From Gammaproteobacteria bacterium (GTDB lineage: Bacteria; Pseudomonadota; Gammaproteobacteria; Pseudomonadales; Pseudohongiellaceae), in the NCBI GenBank assembly GCA_019654215.1, contig BPDI01000028.1, forward strand, positions 1-39,236: a DNA stretch of 39,236 nucleotides, written 5' to 3'. Of the stretch, positions 1-10,375 are shown one piece after another. The position numbers and the translations under genes were made by a program. The notes under the pieces are model-generated. The model was not told the origin of the DNA. It searched no databases and saw only the letters and a program-made list of their open reading frames with translations. Numbering within the stretch: position 1 is the stretch's first letter; the number at the start of each line of letters is the position of its first letter.

Positions 1-539
1 AACTGGTGATTTCAGTTTGAGATTTTCCGCCATTGTTGAAGACGATGGGCAAGTTGTGCTTGCAGACATTAACGATGCAATGCTTGGTGTGGGAAGGGAT
101 CGAATTATTGATGCTGGCAAAATTAATAACGTTCAGTTCGCCCAGGTTAACGCAGAAGAATTACCCTTCGCAGACAAAACTTTCGACTGCATCTGCATAG
201 CATACGGATTAAGAAATGTTACAAACAAAGATGCAGCGTTGAAATCTATGGAACGAGTCCTAAAACCTGGCGGTCGAGTTGTAGTATTGGAATTTTCTAA
301 ACCTAAGAATCAATTTATTGGCAAGGCTTATGACTTTTTTTCCCTCGCTATGGCCTGCTGTAGGGAAACTAATCACTGGCGATGCCAATAGTTATAACTA
401 CTTACTCGAATCAATTCGTATGCACCCCGACCAGGAAATCTTATTAGAAATGATGAAAAATGCTGGCCTGATTAATTGTAAATATCACGATGTATTGAAT
501 GGCATTTGCGCAATTCATTTAGGATTTAAATCATCATGA
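1..539 (+). CDS. ubiE: UbiE, C-methyltransferase of ubiquinone/menaquinone synthesis (5' end outside window, one frameshift)
   Basis: SAM-dependent C-methyltransferase of ubiquinone (and menaquinone) synthesis. The frame is already open at base 2 (TGDFSLRF...), so the gene enters from the left and lacks the glycine-rich SAM motif. Visible are the acidic SAM-loop region [10 protein letters not shown], the motif [19 protein letters not shown], and [15 protein letters not shown], all typical of UbiE. The frame breaks in a run of seven T at 335-341. The family C-terminus ([21 protein letters not shown]) continues in the next frame to the stop at 537-539, so a one-base homopolymer error is the likely cause. 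The stop overlaps the start of ubiJ as ATGA, which indicates translational coupling. Confidence 0.93.
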
Positions 540-1174
540 CAAACTTATTCGGGAAAGCAGCATTATGGCCAGCAGAGCAAACCATAAACTATCTCCTCTT
601 AACGGACAATCACGTTAGAGAGCAGATAGTGCAATTCGTAGGAAAAAGTCTTGAAATTAAAGTTCATACTCCGACCATGTATGTCACGGCTTTTATCAAT
701 TCGGATCGCGTAAGTTTAAATGCAGCTTCAGCAGAAGAGTTGAGTATCAAAGCAACTGCATCAGTTTCTGGAGAAGCAACTGAATTACTGAATATATTAG
801 CCAGTAATAAGGAAGCTCCCTTAGCAAATTTAAAAATCGAAATTGCAGGAGATGCGCAATTTGTTCAGGAGCTTCTAAAGACAATTCAGTCACTGGATAT
901 CCAATGGTCTGATATAGCCACTCCTATAACGGGTGATGTTGTTACCAACGAAGTTGATGAGTTAGTTAAGGGCTTGAAGGTTTGGAGTTCAGACGCAAAA
1001 AAGCGAATCAAGAGAAATTTGAATGACTACATGATGGAAGAAGCTCGCTATGTGCCTTATGTTGCCAATGTCGAAAAATTCAAGGAAGACCTAGATGCTC
1101 TTCGCTTCAAAATCGATCGTGTTAAAGCTAAAACAGACTTGCTTTATAAACGCTTAGAGGAAGTAAACGACTGA
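536..1174 (+). CDS. ubiJ: UbiJ, SCP2-domain accessory factor of ubiquinone biosynthesis
   Basis: 212 residues, intact. In this family an SCP2-like lipid-binding domain (about residues 15-115) is followed by a C-terminal helical region. UbiJ is a non-enzymatic member of the soluble Ubi complex that helps hold the hydrophobic intermediates. Support is the position between ubiE and ubiB, the N-terminal pattern WPAEQTINYLL, and the C-terminal charged helix FKIDRVKAKTDLLYKRLEEV, which has coiled-coil character. The ATG at 536 overlaps the ubiE stop by four bases. The ubiE-ubiJ-ubiB order is the standard gammaproteobacterial cluster. Confidence 0.93.
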   Translation: MTNLFGKAALWPAEQTINYLLLTDNHVREQIVQFVGKSLEIKVHTPTMYVTAFINSDRVSLNAASAEELSIKATASVSGEATELLNILASNKEAPLANLKIEIAGDAQFVQELLKTIQSLDIQWSDIATPITGDVVTNEVDELVKGLKVWSSDAKKRIKRNLNDYMMEEARYVPYVANVEKFKEDLDALRFKIDRVKAKTDLLYKRLEEVND

Positions 1175-1202
1175 AAAAACTCATTTTTTTCCACCTCGTT
1201 TC

Positions 1203-2899
1203 TTGTTTGCAGGGTTTTCTGGTGCTATCTTTGCTCCCCCGCTAATCAGCAGAGCTCATGAAGTGTCCCATCTACCTCGTTTATTAAAAATTCTTCGAGT
1301 CGTCGGCAAGTATCGCCTTGATGAGTTTCTAGTGCAGCAACCAGGCGCATGGTGGATTCGTTTATTCTTAACCCCCTATCGAATTGGAGCATACGCCAAC
1401 TCGACAAATGACTCAAAGAGTCGACGCTTAAGATTGGCAATGGAAGAACTTGGCCCAATCTACATAAAGTTTGGTCAATTGCTTTCAACTAGAAGAGACT
1501 TCTTAGATAAAGAACTCGCTGACGAGCTACAATCTCTGCAGGATAATGTTCCTCCATTTACTTCACCATCCATTGAGTCAATAGTCGAAGATGCTTTAGG
1601 TTTAGAAACTAAGAGTGTATTTGGAAAATTAGATTCAGAACCTTTTGCATCTGCATCAGTCGCACAAGTTCACAAAGCCGAATTACTGGTGGCGAAGAGG
1701 TCGTTGTAAAAGTTATTCGTCCAGGCATTGAGAAAACAGTTGATGCCGATATTCGTTTGCTCAAGTGGGTAGCAGATTTAATTGAAAATAATTCAGCAAT
1801 AGGAAAAAGGCTACGCCCAATCGAAGTTGTAAATGATTATGAAAAAATTATTTATGATGAGCTAGATTTGCAGTCAGAGGCCGCAAATACATCCCAACTT
1901 AGAAATAACTTCGAAGAAATTTCAACTCTTTATGTTCCTAAGGTGTATTGGGATTACACACGCAAAAACGTTTTAGTCATGGAGCGAATTCATGGGATAC
2001 CGGTTACAGATATAAGTGAACTTAATGAATCAAAAATTGATTTAAAAAAGTTGGCTGAAACAGGTGTAGGTATTTTCTTCACTCAAGTTTTTGAGCACAA
2101 TTTTTTTCATGCTGATATGCACCCTGGAAACATTTTTGTTTCGAGAGAAAATCCAGACAATCCTCAATATATTGCTATTGATTGCGCCATCATTGGTTCT
2201 TTAACTGATGATGATCAGGAGTATTTAGCTAAAAATTTGCTTGCGATTTTTAAGCGGGACTACCGGAGAGTGGCCGAGCTGCATGTGGAATGTGGCTGGG
2301 TTCCTAAAAATACCAAAGTACATGAATTTGAATCAGCAATACGCATGGTTTGCGAACCAATTTTTGAAAAACCTTTAAAAGATATTTCTTTTGGACAACT
2401 CTTAGTTCAACTATTTCGGACTGCAGGAAGATTCAACATGGAAGTACAACCTTCCTTAGTACTACTGCAAAAAACTTTACTCAATATAGAAGGATTAGGA
2501 CGACAACTCTATCCAGAATTGGATTTATGGAAAACAGCACTCCCATATTTAGAAGATTGGAACACTAAAAGACTTAATCCCTTTACTTTGTTGAGCAAGA
2601 TGCAAGAAAACATTCCAAACTATATCGAGCAGCTTCCACGTTTACCTTTTCTGTTGATAAAAGCCATTGAACAGTCAAGCGAGCTGGAGGCAATCAATGA
2701 ATCTATTCGTGCACAACAGGAACTACAGGTTGAAAAAGAACGGCTTGCAAAACGCCGTTTAAAAAATGTAGGAATAACCGCGCTAGTACTTGCGGGAGCT
2801 ACGCTGATTCCGGCAGTTGGAAGTTTCGTTTCGAATATTTCAATTGTGACGCTGGGATTAACAGCAGTGGGTTTCTATCTTTTGAGTTTTAAACGTTGA
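1203..2899 (+). CDS. ubiB: UbiB, atypical kinase/ATPase of ubiquinone biosynthesis (one frameshift)
   Basis: ABC1/ADCK-family protein-kinase-like ATPase needed for aerobic ubiquinone synthesis, membrane-anchored by its C-terminus. Visible motifs are the UbiB-specific KxGQ element ([14 protein letters not shown]), the Ala-rich loop ASASVAQVH, the catalytic-loop equivalent [12 protein letters not shown], and two hydrophobic C-terminal segments (about the last 45 residues). The frame breaks near 1682-1690: the first part runs into a stop at 1709, while the family continuation ([17 protein letters not shown]) starts in another frame. The DFG-like motif reads DCA where I expect DCG. The start is uncertain: TTG at 1203 opens the frame, but GTG at 1263 fits the family N-terminus better. 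Confidence 0.9.
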
Positions 2900-2916
2900 G
2901 AGCGCATACTTATCCG

Positions 2917-3306
2917 ATGCCTTCCTTTTTAGATAAAGTTAACTGGAATGAAGATGGCTTAGTTCCTGTGGTTGCCCAAGATGTTGAGTCTGGGCGCTTG
3001 CTAATGCAAGCCTGGGCGAATAGAGAATCTCTGCAAGCATCTATAGAAGAAGGAAGAGCTGTTTATTGGTCGAGATCCCGCTCTAGACTGTGGCGCAAAG
3101 GCGAAGAGTCAGGAAATGTACAAAAACTTGTGGATGTATATATGGACTGCGACAATGACACATTGTGCTTCAAAGTCCAGCAAATTGGCGGTATCGCCTG
3201 TCACACAGGCCGTGAGAGCTGCTTTTTCCAGAAACTAGAGAATGGTGAATGGAAAGCTAGTGAACCCGTCCTTAAAGATCCGGCAGAAATGTACGGAAAT
3301 TCTTAA
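2917..3306 (+). CDS. hisI: HisI, phosphoribosyl-AMP cyclohydrolase
   Basis: Opens the purine ring of phosphoribosyl-AMP in the third step of histidine synthesis; cytoplasmic metalloenzyme. I chose ATG 2917 (MPSFLDKVNWNEDG), which gives 129 residues; an upstream TTG overlapping the ubiB stop would add seven. Family marks are LMQAWANRES, the SRSRLWRKGEESGN segment, the acidic metal site DCDNDTL (more often DCDGDTL), and the cysteine/histidine cluster IACHTGRESCFF. It is monofunctional; the pyrophosphohydrolase is the separate next gene, unlike the fused HisIE of enterobacteria. Confidence 0.95.
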   Translation: MPSFLDKVNWNEDGLVPVVAQDVESGRLLMQAWANRESLQASIEEGRAVYWSRSRSRLWRKGEESGNVQKLVDVYMDCDNDTLCFKVQQIGGIACHTGRESCFFQKLENGEWKASEPVLKDPAEMYGNS

Positions 3307-3343
3307 ACACCCCAGGTGTTTGCGCTAGGCGTTGAGTGTTAAC

Positions 3344-3691
3344 ATGAACAAAGTACTACAGGAATTGGCAGCCGTTATTGAACAGCGAAAATCCGCTTCT
3401 AGCGACTCATCTTATGTAGCCAGTTTGCATAGGAAAGGTCTAAAAAAGATTCTTGAAAAAGTTAGCGAAGAAGCTAATGAGACGATTGAAGCTGCAAAAG
3501 AATGCGAAAACAATTCTGAAGAAAACAAAGCAGCAGTTGTACATGAAACTGCAGACCTTTGGTTTCACACAATGGTTATGTTGAGCCATTTGGATTTAGG
3601 ACCTGAGCAAGTTCTAAACGAATTAGAAAATAGGTTTAACGTATCTGGCCTTGAAGAAAAGGCTTCACGTAAAATTGAAACCAACAAGTAA
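3344..3691 (+). CDS. hisE: HisE, phosphoribosyl-ATP pyrophosphohydrolase
   Basis: 115 residues from ATG 3344; a TTG twelve bases upstream is in frame but less likely. Hydrolyses phosphoribosyl-ATP to phosphoribosyl-AMP, the second step of histidine synthesis. It is an all-alpha MazG-type fold with the expected acidic metal motifs: KVSEEANETIEAAK (EExxE) and VVHETADLWFHTMVML (ExxD). It lies just downstream of hisI and upstream of tatA, the arrangement found in pseudomonads. Confidence 0.95.
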   Translation: MNKVLQELAAVIEQRKSASSDSSYVASLHRKGLKKILEKVSEEANETIEAAKECENNSEENKAAVVHETADLWFHTMVMLSHLDLGPEQVLNELENRFNVSGLEEKASRKIETNK

Positions 3692-3718
3692 GTTTGCTGT
3701 TGGTATTGGAGGTTTATC

Positions 3719-3955
3719 ATGGGTGTAGGTGGAATTGGCATTTGGCAACTATTGATTATTTTATTGATCGTGGTAATGCTTTTCGGGACTAAAAAGCTGC
3801 GCAACTTAGGCTCTGATCTCGGTGGCGCCTTAAAAGGATTTAAAACTGCAATGAAAGATGATCAGGCTGAAGTAGAATCTGAAGAATCCGATGAATCCGC
3901 AGGTGAAACTATAGAAGCAACTGCGGAGAAAGTGGAAACTAAAGAAGCTTCTTAA
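3719..3955 (+). CDS. tatA: TatA, twin-arginine translocase pore subunit
   Basis: 78 residues. Short N-terminal membrane helix ([18 protein letters not shown], about residues 5-22), the hinge [14 protein letters not shown], an amphipathic helix ([13 protein letters not shown]) and an acidic tail, the textbook TatA plan. It forms the size-variable passage for folded proteins in the inner membrane. A strong GGAGGT ribosome binding site lies about seven bases before the ATG. First gene of tatABC, on the same strand as hisI-hisE. Confidence 0.96.
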   Translation: MGVGGIGIWQLLIILLIVVMLFGTKKLRNLGSDLGGALKGFKTAMKDDQAEVESEESDESAGETIEATAEKVETKEAS

Positions 3956-3995
3956 CCTTCAGTGCAAGCTGCAGTCATCTGCACGACTTCAGTCG

Positions 3996-4490
3996 ATGTT
4001 TAATATTCATTCAACCGAAATTCTCTTAATCTTAATTGTCGCCCTGGTCGTAATTGGACCAGACAGGCTCCCTATGGCTGTAAAAACTGCCGGGCTTTGG
4101 ATAGGTCGATTCCGACGTTCCTTTTATAAAGTGAAAGCAGAAATAGAAAGAGAATTAAATACCGACGAAATTCGACGACAATTGCATAATGAATCAGTTT
4201 TGGCTCAAATCGATGAAGCTAAAGCAAAAGTTGAATCAGTGGCTAAAGAAACTGAAACCTCCGTAAACAAAATCGTAAATACGGATAACTTCGATCCCGG
4301 TGCTTCCAACGCAACAGATGATCAAAATTCTGACCAGAACGAGAAATCAATTCAAGAAGAACTTAAGGAAGTTTCTGATCATGTAGAAGAAGTTGCAAAA
4401 GAAATTTACGAACCTAATGGTAATCCTAAAGCAGTCAACAAGGAATCTACTAACGAGGAAACAGTGAAGCAAAACGATGGTGTCAGCTGA
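3996..4490 (+). CDS. tatB: TatB, twin-arginine translocase receptor subunit
   Basis: 164 residues. One N-terminal membrane helix with the TatB signature ([19 protein letters not shown]), then a long amphipathic helix ([20 protein letters not shown]), then a charged tail rich in Glu, Lys and Asn with coiled-coil character. With TatC it forms the receptor for twin-arginine signal peptides. The last 14 bases overlap the start of tatC, which implies coupled translation. The tail is poorly conserved in this family, so its composition is not informative. Confidence 0.95.
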   Translation: MFNIHSTEILLILIVALVVIGPDRLPMAVKTAGLWIGRFRRSFYKVKAEIERELNTDEIRRQLHNESVLAQIDEAKAKVESVAKETETSVNKIVNTDNFDPGASNATDDQNSDQNEKSIQEELKEVSDHVEEVAKEIYEPNGNPKAVNKESTNEETVKQNDGVS

Positions 4491-5235
4491 AGACGAAAAA
4501 GAGTTAACGCTTATCGATCATTTGGTCGAGTTACGCGATCGCATATTGAAATGCGTGACTGCCATCGTCGTGTTCTTTCTCGCTTTGTTTTACTGGGCAA
4601 ATGATATCTACAATTATGTAGCACTTCCTCTGATTCAAGCATTGCCAGAAGGCTCATCGATGATAGCGATCGATCCAACATCCCCCTTCTTCGCTCCCTT
4701 TAAGCTAACGTTTTACGTGGCCTTCTTACTAGCAGCACCCTATATCTTGTACCAGCTTTGGTCGTTCATTGCACCTGGTCTTTATAAGAATGAGAAAGCA
4801 CTAGCGATTCCCTTATTTGTTTCTAGCGTTGCACTTTTTTATGCGGGAATAGCTTTTGCTCGCTATATTTTATTTGGAATCGTGTTTGCCTTTTTTATCT
4901 CAGTGGCTCCAGAAGGAGTTCAGGTTGCACCGGATATCAATAGCACTCTTAATTTTGCTTTAACTATTTTCTTGGCCTTTGGCATCGCCTTTGAAATACC
5001 AATTGCCGTTTTCCTCTGTATTTGGGCTGGCTTGGCGGAACCAAATTCTCTATCTGGGAAGCGGCCTTACGTAGTCGTCGGTTGTTTTGTTATAGCTATG
5101 TTGTTGACACCACCCGATCCCTTTACACAATCAATGCTTGCCCTTCCAATGTGGGCATTATTCGAGTTAGGAATTGTAGCGGGAAAGATAATGCTTAAAA
5201 AGCAAGCCGAAGAAGAATCCGCAGCAAGCCAGTAG
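4477..5235 (+). CDS. tatC: TatC, twin-arginine translocase core subunit
   Basis: 252 residues, about the family length. Six membrane segments are predictable. Family motifs: [12 protein letters not shown] at the cytoplasmic N-terminus (signal-peptide binding), [24 protein letters not shown] split over helix 2, [10 protein letters not shown], and [11 protein letters not shown] near helix 5. TatC binds the RR motif of substrates. It starts inside the tatB 3' end and is the last plus-strand gene before the convergent dtd, whose stop lies nine bases further on. Confidence 0.96.
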   Translation: MVSAEDEKELTLIDHLVELRDRILKCVTAIVVFFLALFYWANDIYNYVALPLIQALPEGSSMIAIDPTSPFFAPFKLTFYVAFLLAAPYILYQLWSFIAPGLYKNEKALAIPLFVSSVALFYAGIAFARYILFGIVFAFFISVAPEGVQVAPDINSTLNFALTIFLAFGIAFEIPIAVFLCIWAGLAEPNSLSGKRPYVVVGCFVIAMLLTPPDPFTQSMLALPMWALFELGIVAGKIMLKKQAEEESAASQ

Positions 5236-5243
5236 CAGATTAG

Positions 5244-5681
5244 CTAGACTTCAAGCCGAAAAGTAACCGGTCCATCGTTCTCCAAACTTATCTTCATCTC
5301 ATTACCAAACTGCCCTGTGCCAATTTTAGCGTAATTAGTTTTTGCAACGTCAACAAGATGATTGAAGATTGTTTTGGCCACATCTGGTGGCATTGCTGAA
5401 GAAAAACTTGGTCTTAGTCCTTTATCGGTTGCAGCAGCCAAGGTGAATTGTGAAACCAGCATTACTTCGCCTTCGATGTCTTTAACACTCAAATTCATCT
5501 TGTCTTCATCGTCCGCGAAAATTCGATAGGAAAGAATTCGTTCTAGAAGTTTTTTGGCGGTGGCATTGGTATCTTCTTTTTCAATACCAATTAAAGCAAG
5601 AACGCCTTTATTAATTTCTGAATAAAGTTGACCCTCAATTACAACCTTTGCGTAATTAACTCTTTGAATTAGTGCGATCAT
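5244..5681 (-). CDS. dtd: Dtd, D-aminoacyl-tRNA deacylase
   Basis: 145 residues, full family length, intact. Removes D-amino acids (and glycine mischarged on tRNA-Ala) from tRNA; acts as a cytoplasmic homodimer. Visible are the N-terminal MIALIQRVNYAKVVIEG, the active-site motif SQFTLAA, and the cross-dimer Gly-cisPro motif NDGPVTF at the C-terminus. It lies 11 bases downstream of pip in the same direction, so the two are probably co-transcribed, and it converges on tatC. Confidence 0.96.
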   Translation of the reverse strand: MIALIQRVNYAKVVIEGQLYSEINKGVLALIGIEKEDTNATAKKLLERILSYRIFADDEDKMNLSVKDIEGEVMLVSQFTLAAATDKGLRPSFSSAMPPDVAKTIFNHLVDVAKTNYAKIGTGQFGNEMKISLENDGPVTFRLEV

Positions 5682-5692
5682 CAGTGAATTAT

Positions 5693-6664
5693 TCAGCTAG
5701 CAGTCTGCAATTCTTTCGCAATATCTTGTGTCGCTCGAATTAGCGCATCGACAGTACCGGGCTCTGAAGCTGCATGACCAGCATCCCTAACAATGTGTAA
5801 GTCCGAGTTCGCCCATTGATGGCATAATGCCAAGGCATTATTAAGCGGACATAGTACATCGTAGCGCCCATGGATAATGCGTCCAGGAATATCGCCAATT
5901 ACACTTATATTTTTAAGAATCTGATTCTCTTCAATGAATCCTTTATTTACGAAGTAATGGGTCTCAATTCGGGAAAGTGCAATCGCATTGTGAGGCTTTG
6001 TAAGCCTGGCCACGAATTCAGCGCTGGGCCGCAGTGTTGCAGAATTCCCTTCCCAAGCAGACCAGGCCTTTGCCGCAGCCAAATTCGAGCAAGCTCATCT
6101 TCGCCCGTAAGCCGGTCATAATAAGCTTGCACCAAATCCCCCCCCGCTCACTTTCAGCAATGGGTTTTAAAAAATCTTCCCAATAGTCAGGAAAAATTCT
6201 GTTCGCACCATCTTTATATACCCAATCCAGATCACCTTGCCTGCAGAAAAAAAATGCCCGCAATATTAGCGCTGATACGCGTTCAGGATAGGCCTGAGCA
6301 TAAAGCAAACTTAAAGTAGAGCCCCGGGAAACCCCCCCGAACAGAATCCACTTATCAATTTCCAGATGTTCGCGAACTTTCTCGATATCACTTATTAGAT
6401 GATCAGTTGTTTTTTTCGTCAAAGGGAAACCATGGGGAATCGACCTGCCACAACCTCTCTGATCAAAGATGATGATCCGAAATACTTGGGGATCGAAAAA
6501 ACCGTCGAGAGCTAGCATCGCAAGCCCCACCGGGTCCCCCATGTACAAATAGCACTGGAATCCCGTGGGGGTTGCCGGATTCATCCAGATAAAAACTCGT
6601 GGATATCCGACACTTTAATTTGGTGTCGCTTATAAGGTTTTATTTCTGGGAATAGAACTAGCAT
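5693..6664 (-). CDS. pip: Proline iminopeptidase, alpha/beta hydrolase of family S33 (several frameshifts)
   Basis: Releases N-terminal proline from peptides; cytoplasmic. Reconstructed across frames from ATG 6664 (MLVLFPEIKPYKRHQ) to the stop at 5693, about 323 residues, the normal length. Visible in order: LDESGNPHGIPVLFVHGGPGG (oxyanion region), FDQRGCGRS, the nucleophile region, FPDYWEDFLKPI, VQAYYDRLTGEDELARI, KAWSAWEGNSATL, HGRYDVLCPLNNA (Asp), DAGHAASEPGTVDAL (His). Frames break at homopolymers: A5 at 6591-6595, A6 at 6497-6502, C8 at 6138-6145, and again near 6085. The nucleophile region reads FGGVSRGSTL where FGGSWGSTL is expected, probably through compensating errors in G and C runs. 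Confidence 0.88.
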
Positions 6665-6760
6665 GAGCTTTCTGCATATTGCTTTTATTAATAGCTTATC
6701 AATTTAATGGCTGAAAGGCTCCAATAGTAGGTCAGCTCAAAGGCCTGCGCTAGTAAAGAT

Positions 6761-8611
6761 TCAGAAATTGGAAAAGTCTAACCTCTGGCAGCAGCCCCCT
6801 TTGTTCATTCTTTTGCGTTCATTTTCAGTTAAGTATTTCTTTCTCAGTCTCACATGCGCTGGCGTCACCTCAACGAGCTCATCTTCGGCTATAAATTCCA
6901 TTGCTTGTTCCAAACTGTGAGAGATTGGTGGAGTTAATAAAATATTCTCATCACTTTCCCGGGGTGCTCGAATATTTGTAAGTTGTTTCGCTTTGGTGGG
7001 ATTAACAACTAAATCATTGTCTCTACTATGAAGCCCAACAATCATTCCTTCATAGACCCTTTTGTGTTCGGCTCAATAAACAAACGACCCCTATCTTGTA
7101 GATTTAAAAAGGGAATAGGCCAAAGTTTTTCCTTTAACCATAGAAACCAATACCCCATTCTTCCGAGTTGCCAATTCTATTTCTTTGTATTCTCCATAGT
7201 GCTCGAATACATGAGTCATGATTCCCGATCCCGAAGTAATCGATAAGAACTGCGATCTAAATCCAATTAATCCCCTTGTCGATATTAAGTAGGATAAGCG
7301 TACACGGCCCTTTCCATCAGGAAGAAGATCTATTAGCTCTGCTCTTCTCTCGCCCAACTCTTCTATCACCGCACCCTGGTGCTGTTCTTCACAATCTACA
7401 ACTAGCGCTTCATAGGGCTCAAGCTTTTTACCATCTTTAATCTGAACATTACCTCCGGTTTAGAAACGGCGAGTTCATAACCTTCTCTTCGCATGTTTTT
7501 AATCAGTACAGCCAGGTGCAACTCGCCTCTACCTGAAACAGTATATTTATCCAGCTCACTTCCTTGTTCTACTGTTAGCGCAACATTGTGTAGTAATTCT
7601 CGTTCTAATCTCTCTTTCAGATGTCGCGTGGTGAGGAATTTTCCTTCCCGGCCGGCAAAGGGGGAATCATTTACTTGAAAGGTCATGCTTATTGTCGGTT
7701 TATCAACAGTCAGCACAGGCATTGCTTCCACACTTTCAGGATCGCAGATAGTGTCTGAAATTTTTAAATTATCTATTCCGATTATGCAGACGATTTCCCC
7801 GGCCGCTGCCTCCTCCACATCTATTCGCCCCTAGTCCTAAATGGCTTTTGACCTGCAGCAATTTTCCTTTGCGCTCCTTTCCTTCACGATCGACGACGAT
7901 AACTTGCTGGTTTGGCATCACAGTACCGCGAGTAATGCGCCCAATACCGATGACACCAACATAGCTACTGTAATCCAGTGCACTAATTTGCATTTGCAGT
8001 GGCGCATCTATGACAACCTCAGGTGCTGGAACCTTCTCAATTATTGTATGAAACAGCGGCAACATATCAGTCGCCAAGTTCTCAGCTTCCAAGCCTGCTG
8101 TTCCTTCAGTTGCCGATGCATATATCACTGGGAAATCCAGTTGAGTATCGTTTGCACCCAATTTGTCAAAAAGATCGAAAACTTCGTCTAATACCCAGTG
8201 AGGTCGAGCGCCATCGCGATCTACTTTATTAATAACCAAGATGGGATTGAGTCCCTGGTCGAATGCTTTCTGAGTTACGAAACGGGTTTGCGGCATTGGC
8301 CCGTCAACCGCATCCACTAGCAAGAGTACACTGTCTACCATGGATAGCACTCGTTCTACTTCTCCCCCAAAATCTGAGTGCCCCGGCGTGTCAACAATAT
8401 TAATGTGGTAATCCTGCCAGTTTATTGCAGTGTTCTTAGCAAGAATCGTGATGCCACGCTCCTTCTCCTGATCGTTGGAATCCATGATTCGCTCAACTTG
8501 CTTGCCACGACTCCCTAACGTTCCCGATTGCTGCAAAAGTTTATCAACCAAAGTGGTCTTGCCGTGGTCCACATGGGCAATGATAGCTATATTGCGAATT
8601 TTTTCGATCAT
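6761..8611 (-). CDS. typA: TypA/BipA, ribosome-associated translational GTPase (at least four frameshifts)
   Basis: Elongation-factor-like GTPase that aids 50S assembly and translation under stress. The intact N-terminus (8611 down to about 7830) has the G motifs [27 protein letters not shown] and [10 protein letters not shown], then domain II ([19 protein letters not shown]). The remainder is spread over other frames: [86 protein letters not shown]. Breaks lie in or near short runs around 7830, 7440, 7095 and 7060. One more G-run error near the end probably replaces the true end (NKGAAARG, stop about 6778) by an extended tail to 6761. The whole adds up to a normal-length TypA. Confidence 0.92.
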
Positions 8612-8736
8612 ATGATATGGAGGAAGGTTTTAGGGAATTACTGCAAAAGCGCGCGAGTATACACGAGAGTGCTCATTGAAGTTAAGTTGGCAAAATCGGA
8701 CTGTAGATATTGAGAGAATTCGATCAGATGCTGGAA

Positions 8737-10182
8737 CTACAAGTCGAGCACTCCTATGTTGTTAAAACCTTCATCGTGGAGATGCGCGGCGTGCAAACGG
8801 CTCATCATTCCTTTATCACAATAAAGTAGGTAGTGGGTATCTTTATTTAAGTTCGAAAAATTTGTTCTGAGTTGATAGAAAGGGATTTTTAGAACTTCTG
8901 CACCTGCTATTTGTAAAGGGGTAATTTCTAATTCGTTGGGGTGGCGAATATCGATAACTACACTTCCATTACTAACCTTTTGTTCGATAGCAACTTCGGA
9001 ACTCGCATTATTAAAGTCATCAACCACTTCAGTAATTAGTTGGTAGTGCGCAGTCTCGATTGCTGCTTGCAGTTTGTCAAAATCGAAATGTCTTTCTTCG
9101 CTTTCAATTTTTTCTAATTTCGCTTTCGTAGTGGGATTCTTAGATATAACTGCACAATATTCAGGAATGTTTTTAGAAAAATCTTCGGTACCAATTTCTC
9201 TGGCTATGTCGATAATTTCCTGCTTGTCATAGGTACAGAGTGGACGCAACACCATGGTTTCCGGTACGGAATCGATTACCGACATATTCTTTAAGGTCTG
9301 GCTTGAAACCTGGGCAACGCTTTCTCCAGTTACTAGACTACTGATATTCAGCTTTTTTGCTACTGCATCCGCGGCGCGCAACATCATACGCTTAAGAACT
9401 ACTCCCATTTGAGAATCATCAATTTTATTAAGTATCTCTTCGACAATTCCTTCAAAGGGAACTGAGACAAACTTCACACGATGGGAACTGTGATATTTTA
9501 TCCACAAAAACAAGGCGACTTCCTTAACAGCCAGCTCATGGGCTTTACCACCTAAGTTAAAAAAGCAGTAATGGGTTTGCAGTCCGCGTTTAATACATAG
9601 AAAGCTTGATACTGATGAATCGAATCCTCCTGAGATCAATGACAAACTGCGTCCTGACAGCCAAGAGGAAATCCTCCCAGTCCAGGAATTTGTCTTTTAA
9701 TGATGTAGAGGAACTCGTCTCTAATTTCTAAAAGGACAGAAATATCGGGGTTCTTGAGTTTCACTCCTGCGGTTTACAATTTTGTTTTAGTCCTCGTCCA
9801 CGTACTGTTCTACATCAACTGATTTAAATGGATGCTTACCAGTACGTTTGCAACGAACAGCAAATGTTTTACCCGTAATTTGTTCACCGTAGACGTCTTG
9901 GGTTAACTGAAAGATTTCTTCGATCGCTGGTAATGGGTGTCTATCTACTTGCAGAATTTTGGCAATTCCGGAGTTGAGGCAATCCGATCATTAATTGCTG
10001 CGAGCATACCTGGATTTTCATTACTGGTTTCTATTTCCAGAGCTCCCATTCACCGGTGACACTTATACCTTCATCCAATTCCTTGAGTATTTCCCGCAAG
10101 TTCTTGCGAGTTGCCGAATAAAGCGTCGACGCACTGGGCGACTCTTAATCGTAATCTCGGGAAACAGTTTGATGAGGTACAA
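8737..10182 (-). CDS. thiI: ThiI, tRNA 4-thiouridine synthetase with C-terminal rhodanese domain (frameshifted N-terminal half)
   Basis: Transfers sulfur to U8 of tRNA and, in many bacteria, to the thiazole of thiamine. The C-terminal 302 residues (9645-8737) are open: the PP-loop SGGFDSSVSS, HYCFFNLGGKAHE, GQMGVV-like ILKRMMLRAADAVAK, VTGESVAQVSSQTL, and a rhodanese domain with catalytic-loop cysteine YCDKGMMSRLH. Upstream to 10182 the THUMP/ferredoxin-like part can be read in pieces: YLIKLFPEITIKSRPVRRRF, RIASTP, TGKTFAVRCKRTGKHPFKSV, NPDISVLLEIRDEFLYIIK, GGFPLGCQDAV. Full span is 482 codons, the length of the E. coli protein. At least five one-base shifts occur between 9650 and 10110. A TTG at 10182 is the best visible start. 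Confidence 0.9.
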
Positions 10183-10227
10183 AATCAAAATCTCAGGCTG
10201 ACTCGTGATCGCTCAACTGGCAATTTT

Positions 10228-10315
10228 AGCGCAGTGATGGTGCAAAAATTTTAATTTGCTCTAAAAATCGCACCTTAATGATGCAATGAAAATATCAATG
10301 CACTCTATCAGTGCT
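10228..10315 (+). promoter_or_regulatory. Three NtrC-like boxes upstream of glnA
   Basis: Three sites resemble the NtrC consensus TGCACY-N4-YGGTGCA. Box 1, 10228-10244, AGCGCAGTGATGGTGCA. Box 2, 10269-10285, CGCACCTTAATGATGCA. Box 3, 10299-10315, TGCACTCTATCAGTGCT. Their centres lie about 166, 125 and 95 bases before the start point predicted from the sigma54 promoter, the normal enhancer distance. They also sit just upstream of the divergent thiI. Box assignment is by eye; together with the promoter it is convincing, while single boxes are less so. Confidence 0.7.
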
Positions 10316-10375
10316 CTTTTTGTTGAAGTTTATTTTCAGCTCCAGTAAATTCGGGCCTTGCAGCGGTATGGCTGC

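Noticed and set aside
335..341. Programmed frameshift in ubiE at the T7 run
   Set aside because: No stimulatory element is visible, UbiE is not known to use frameshifting, and many unrelated genes in the same block break at similar runs.
10218..10233. A second sigma54-like element (TGGCA followed by GCA at the right distance)
   Set aside because: The TT of the -12 element is missing, it is nearly 390 bases from glnA, and it overlaps the first NtrC-like box; the site at 10376 is far better.
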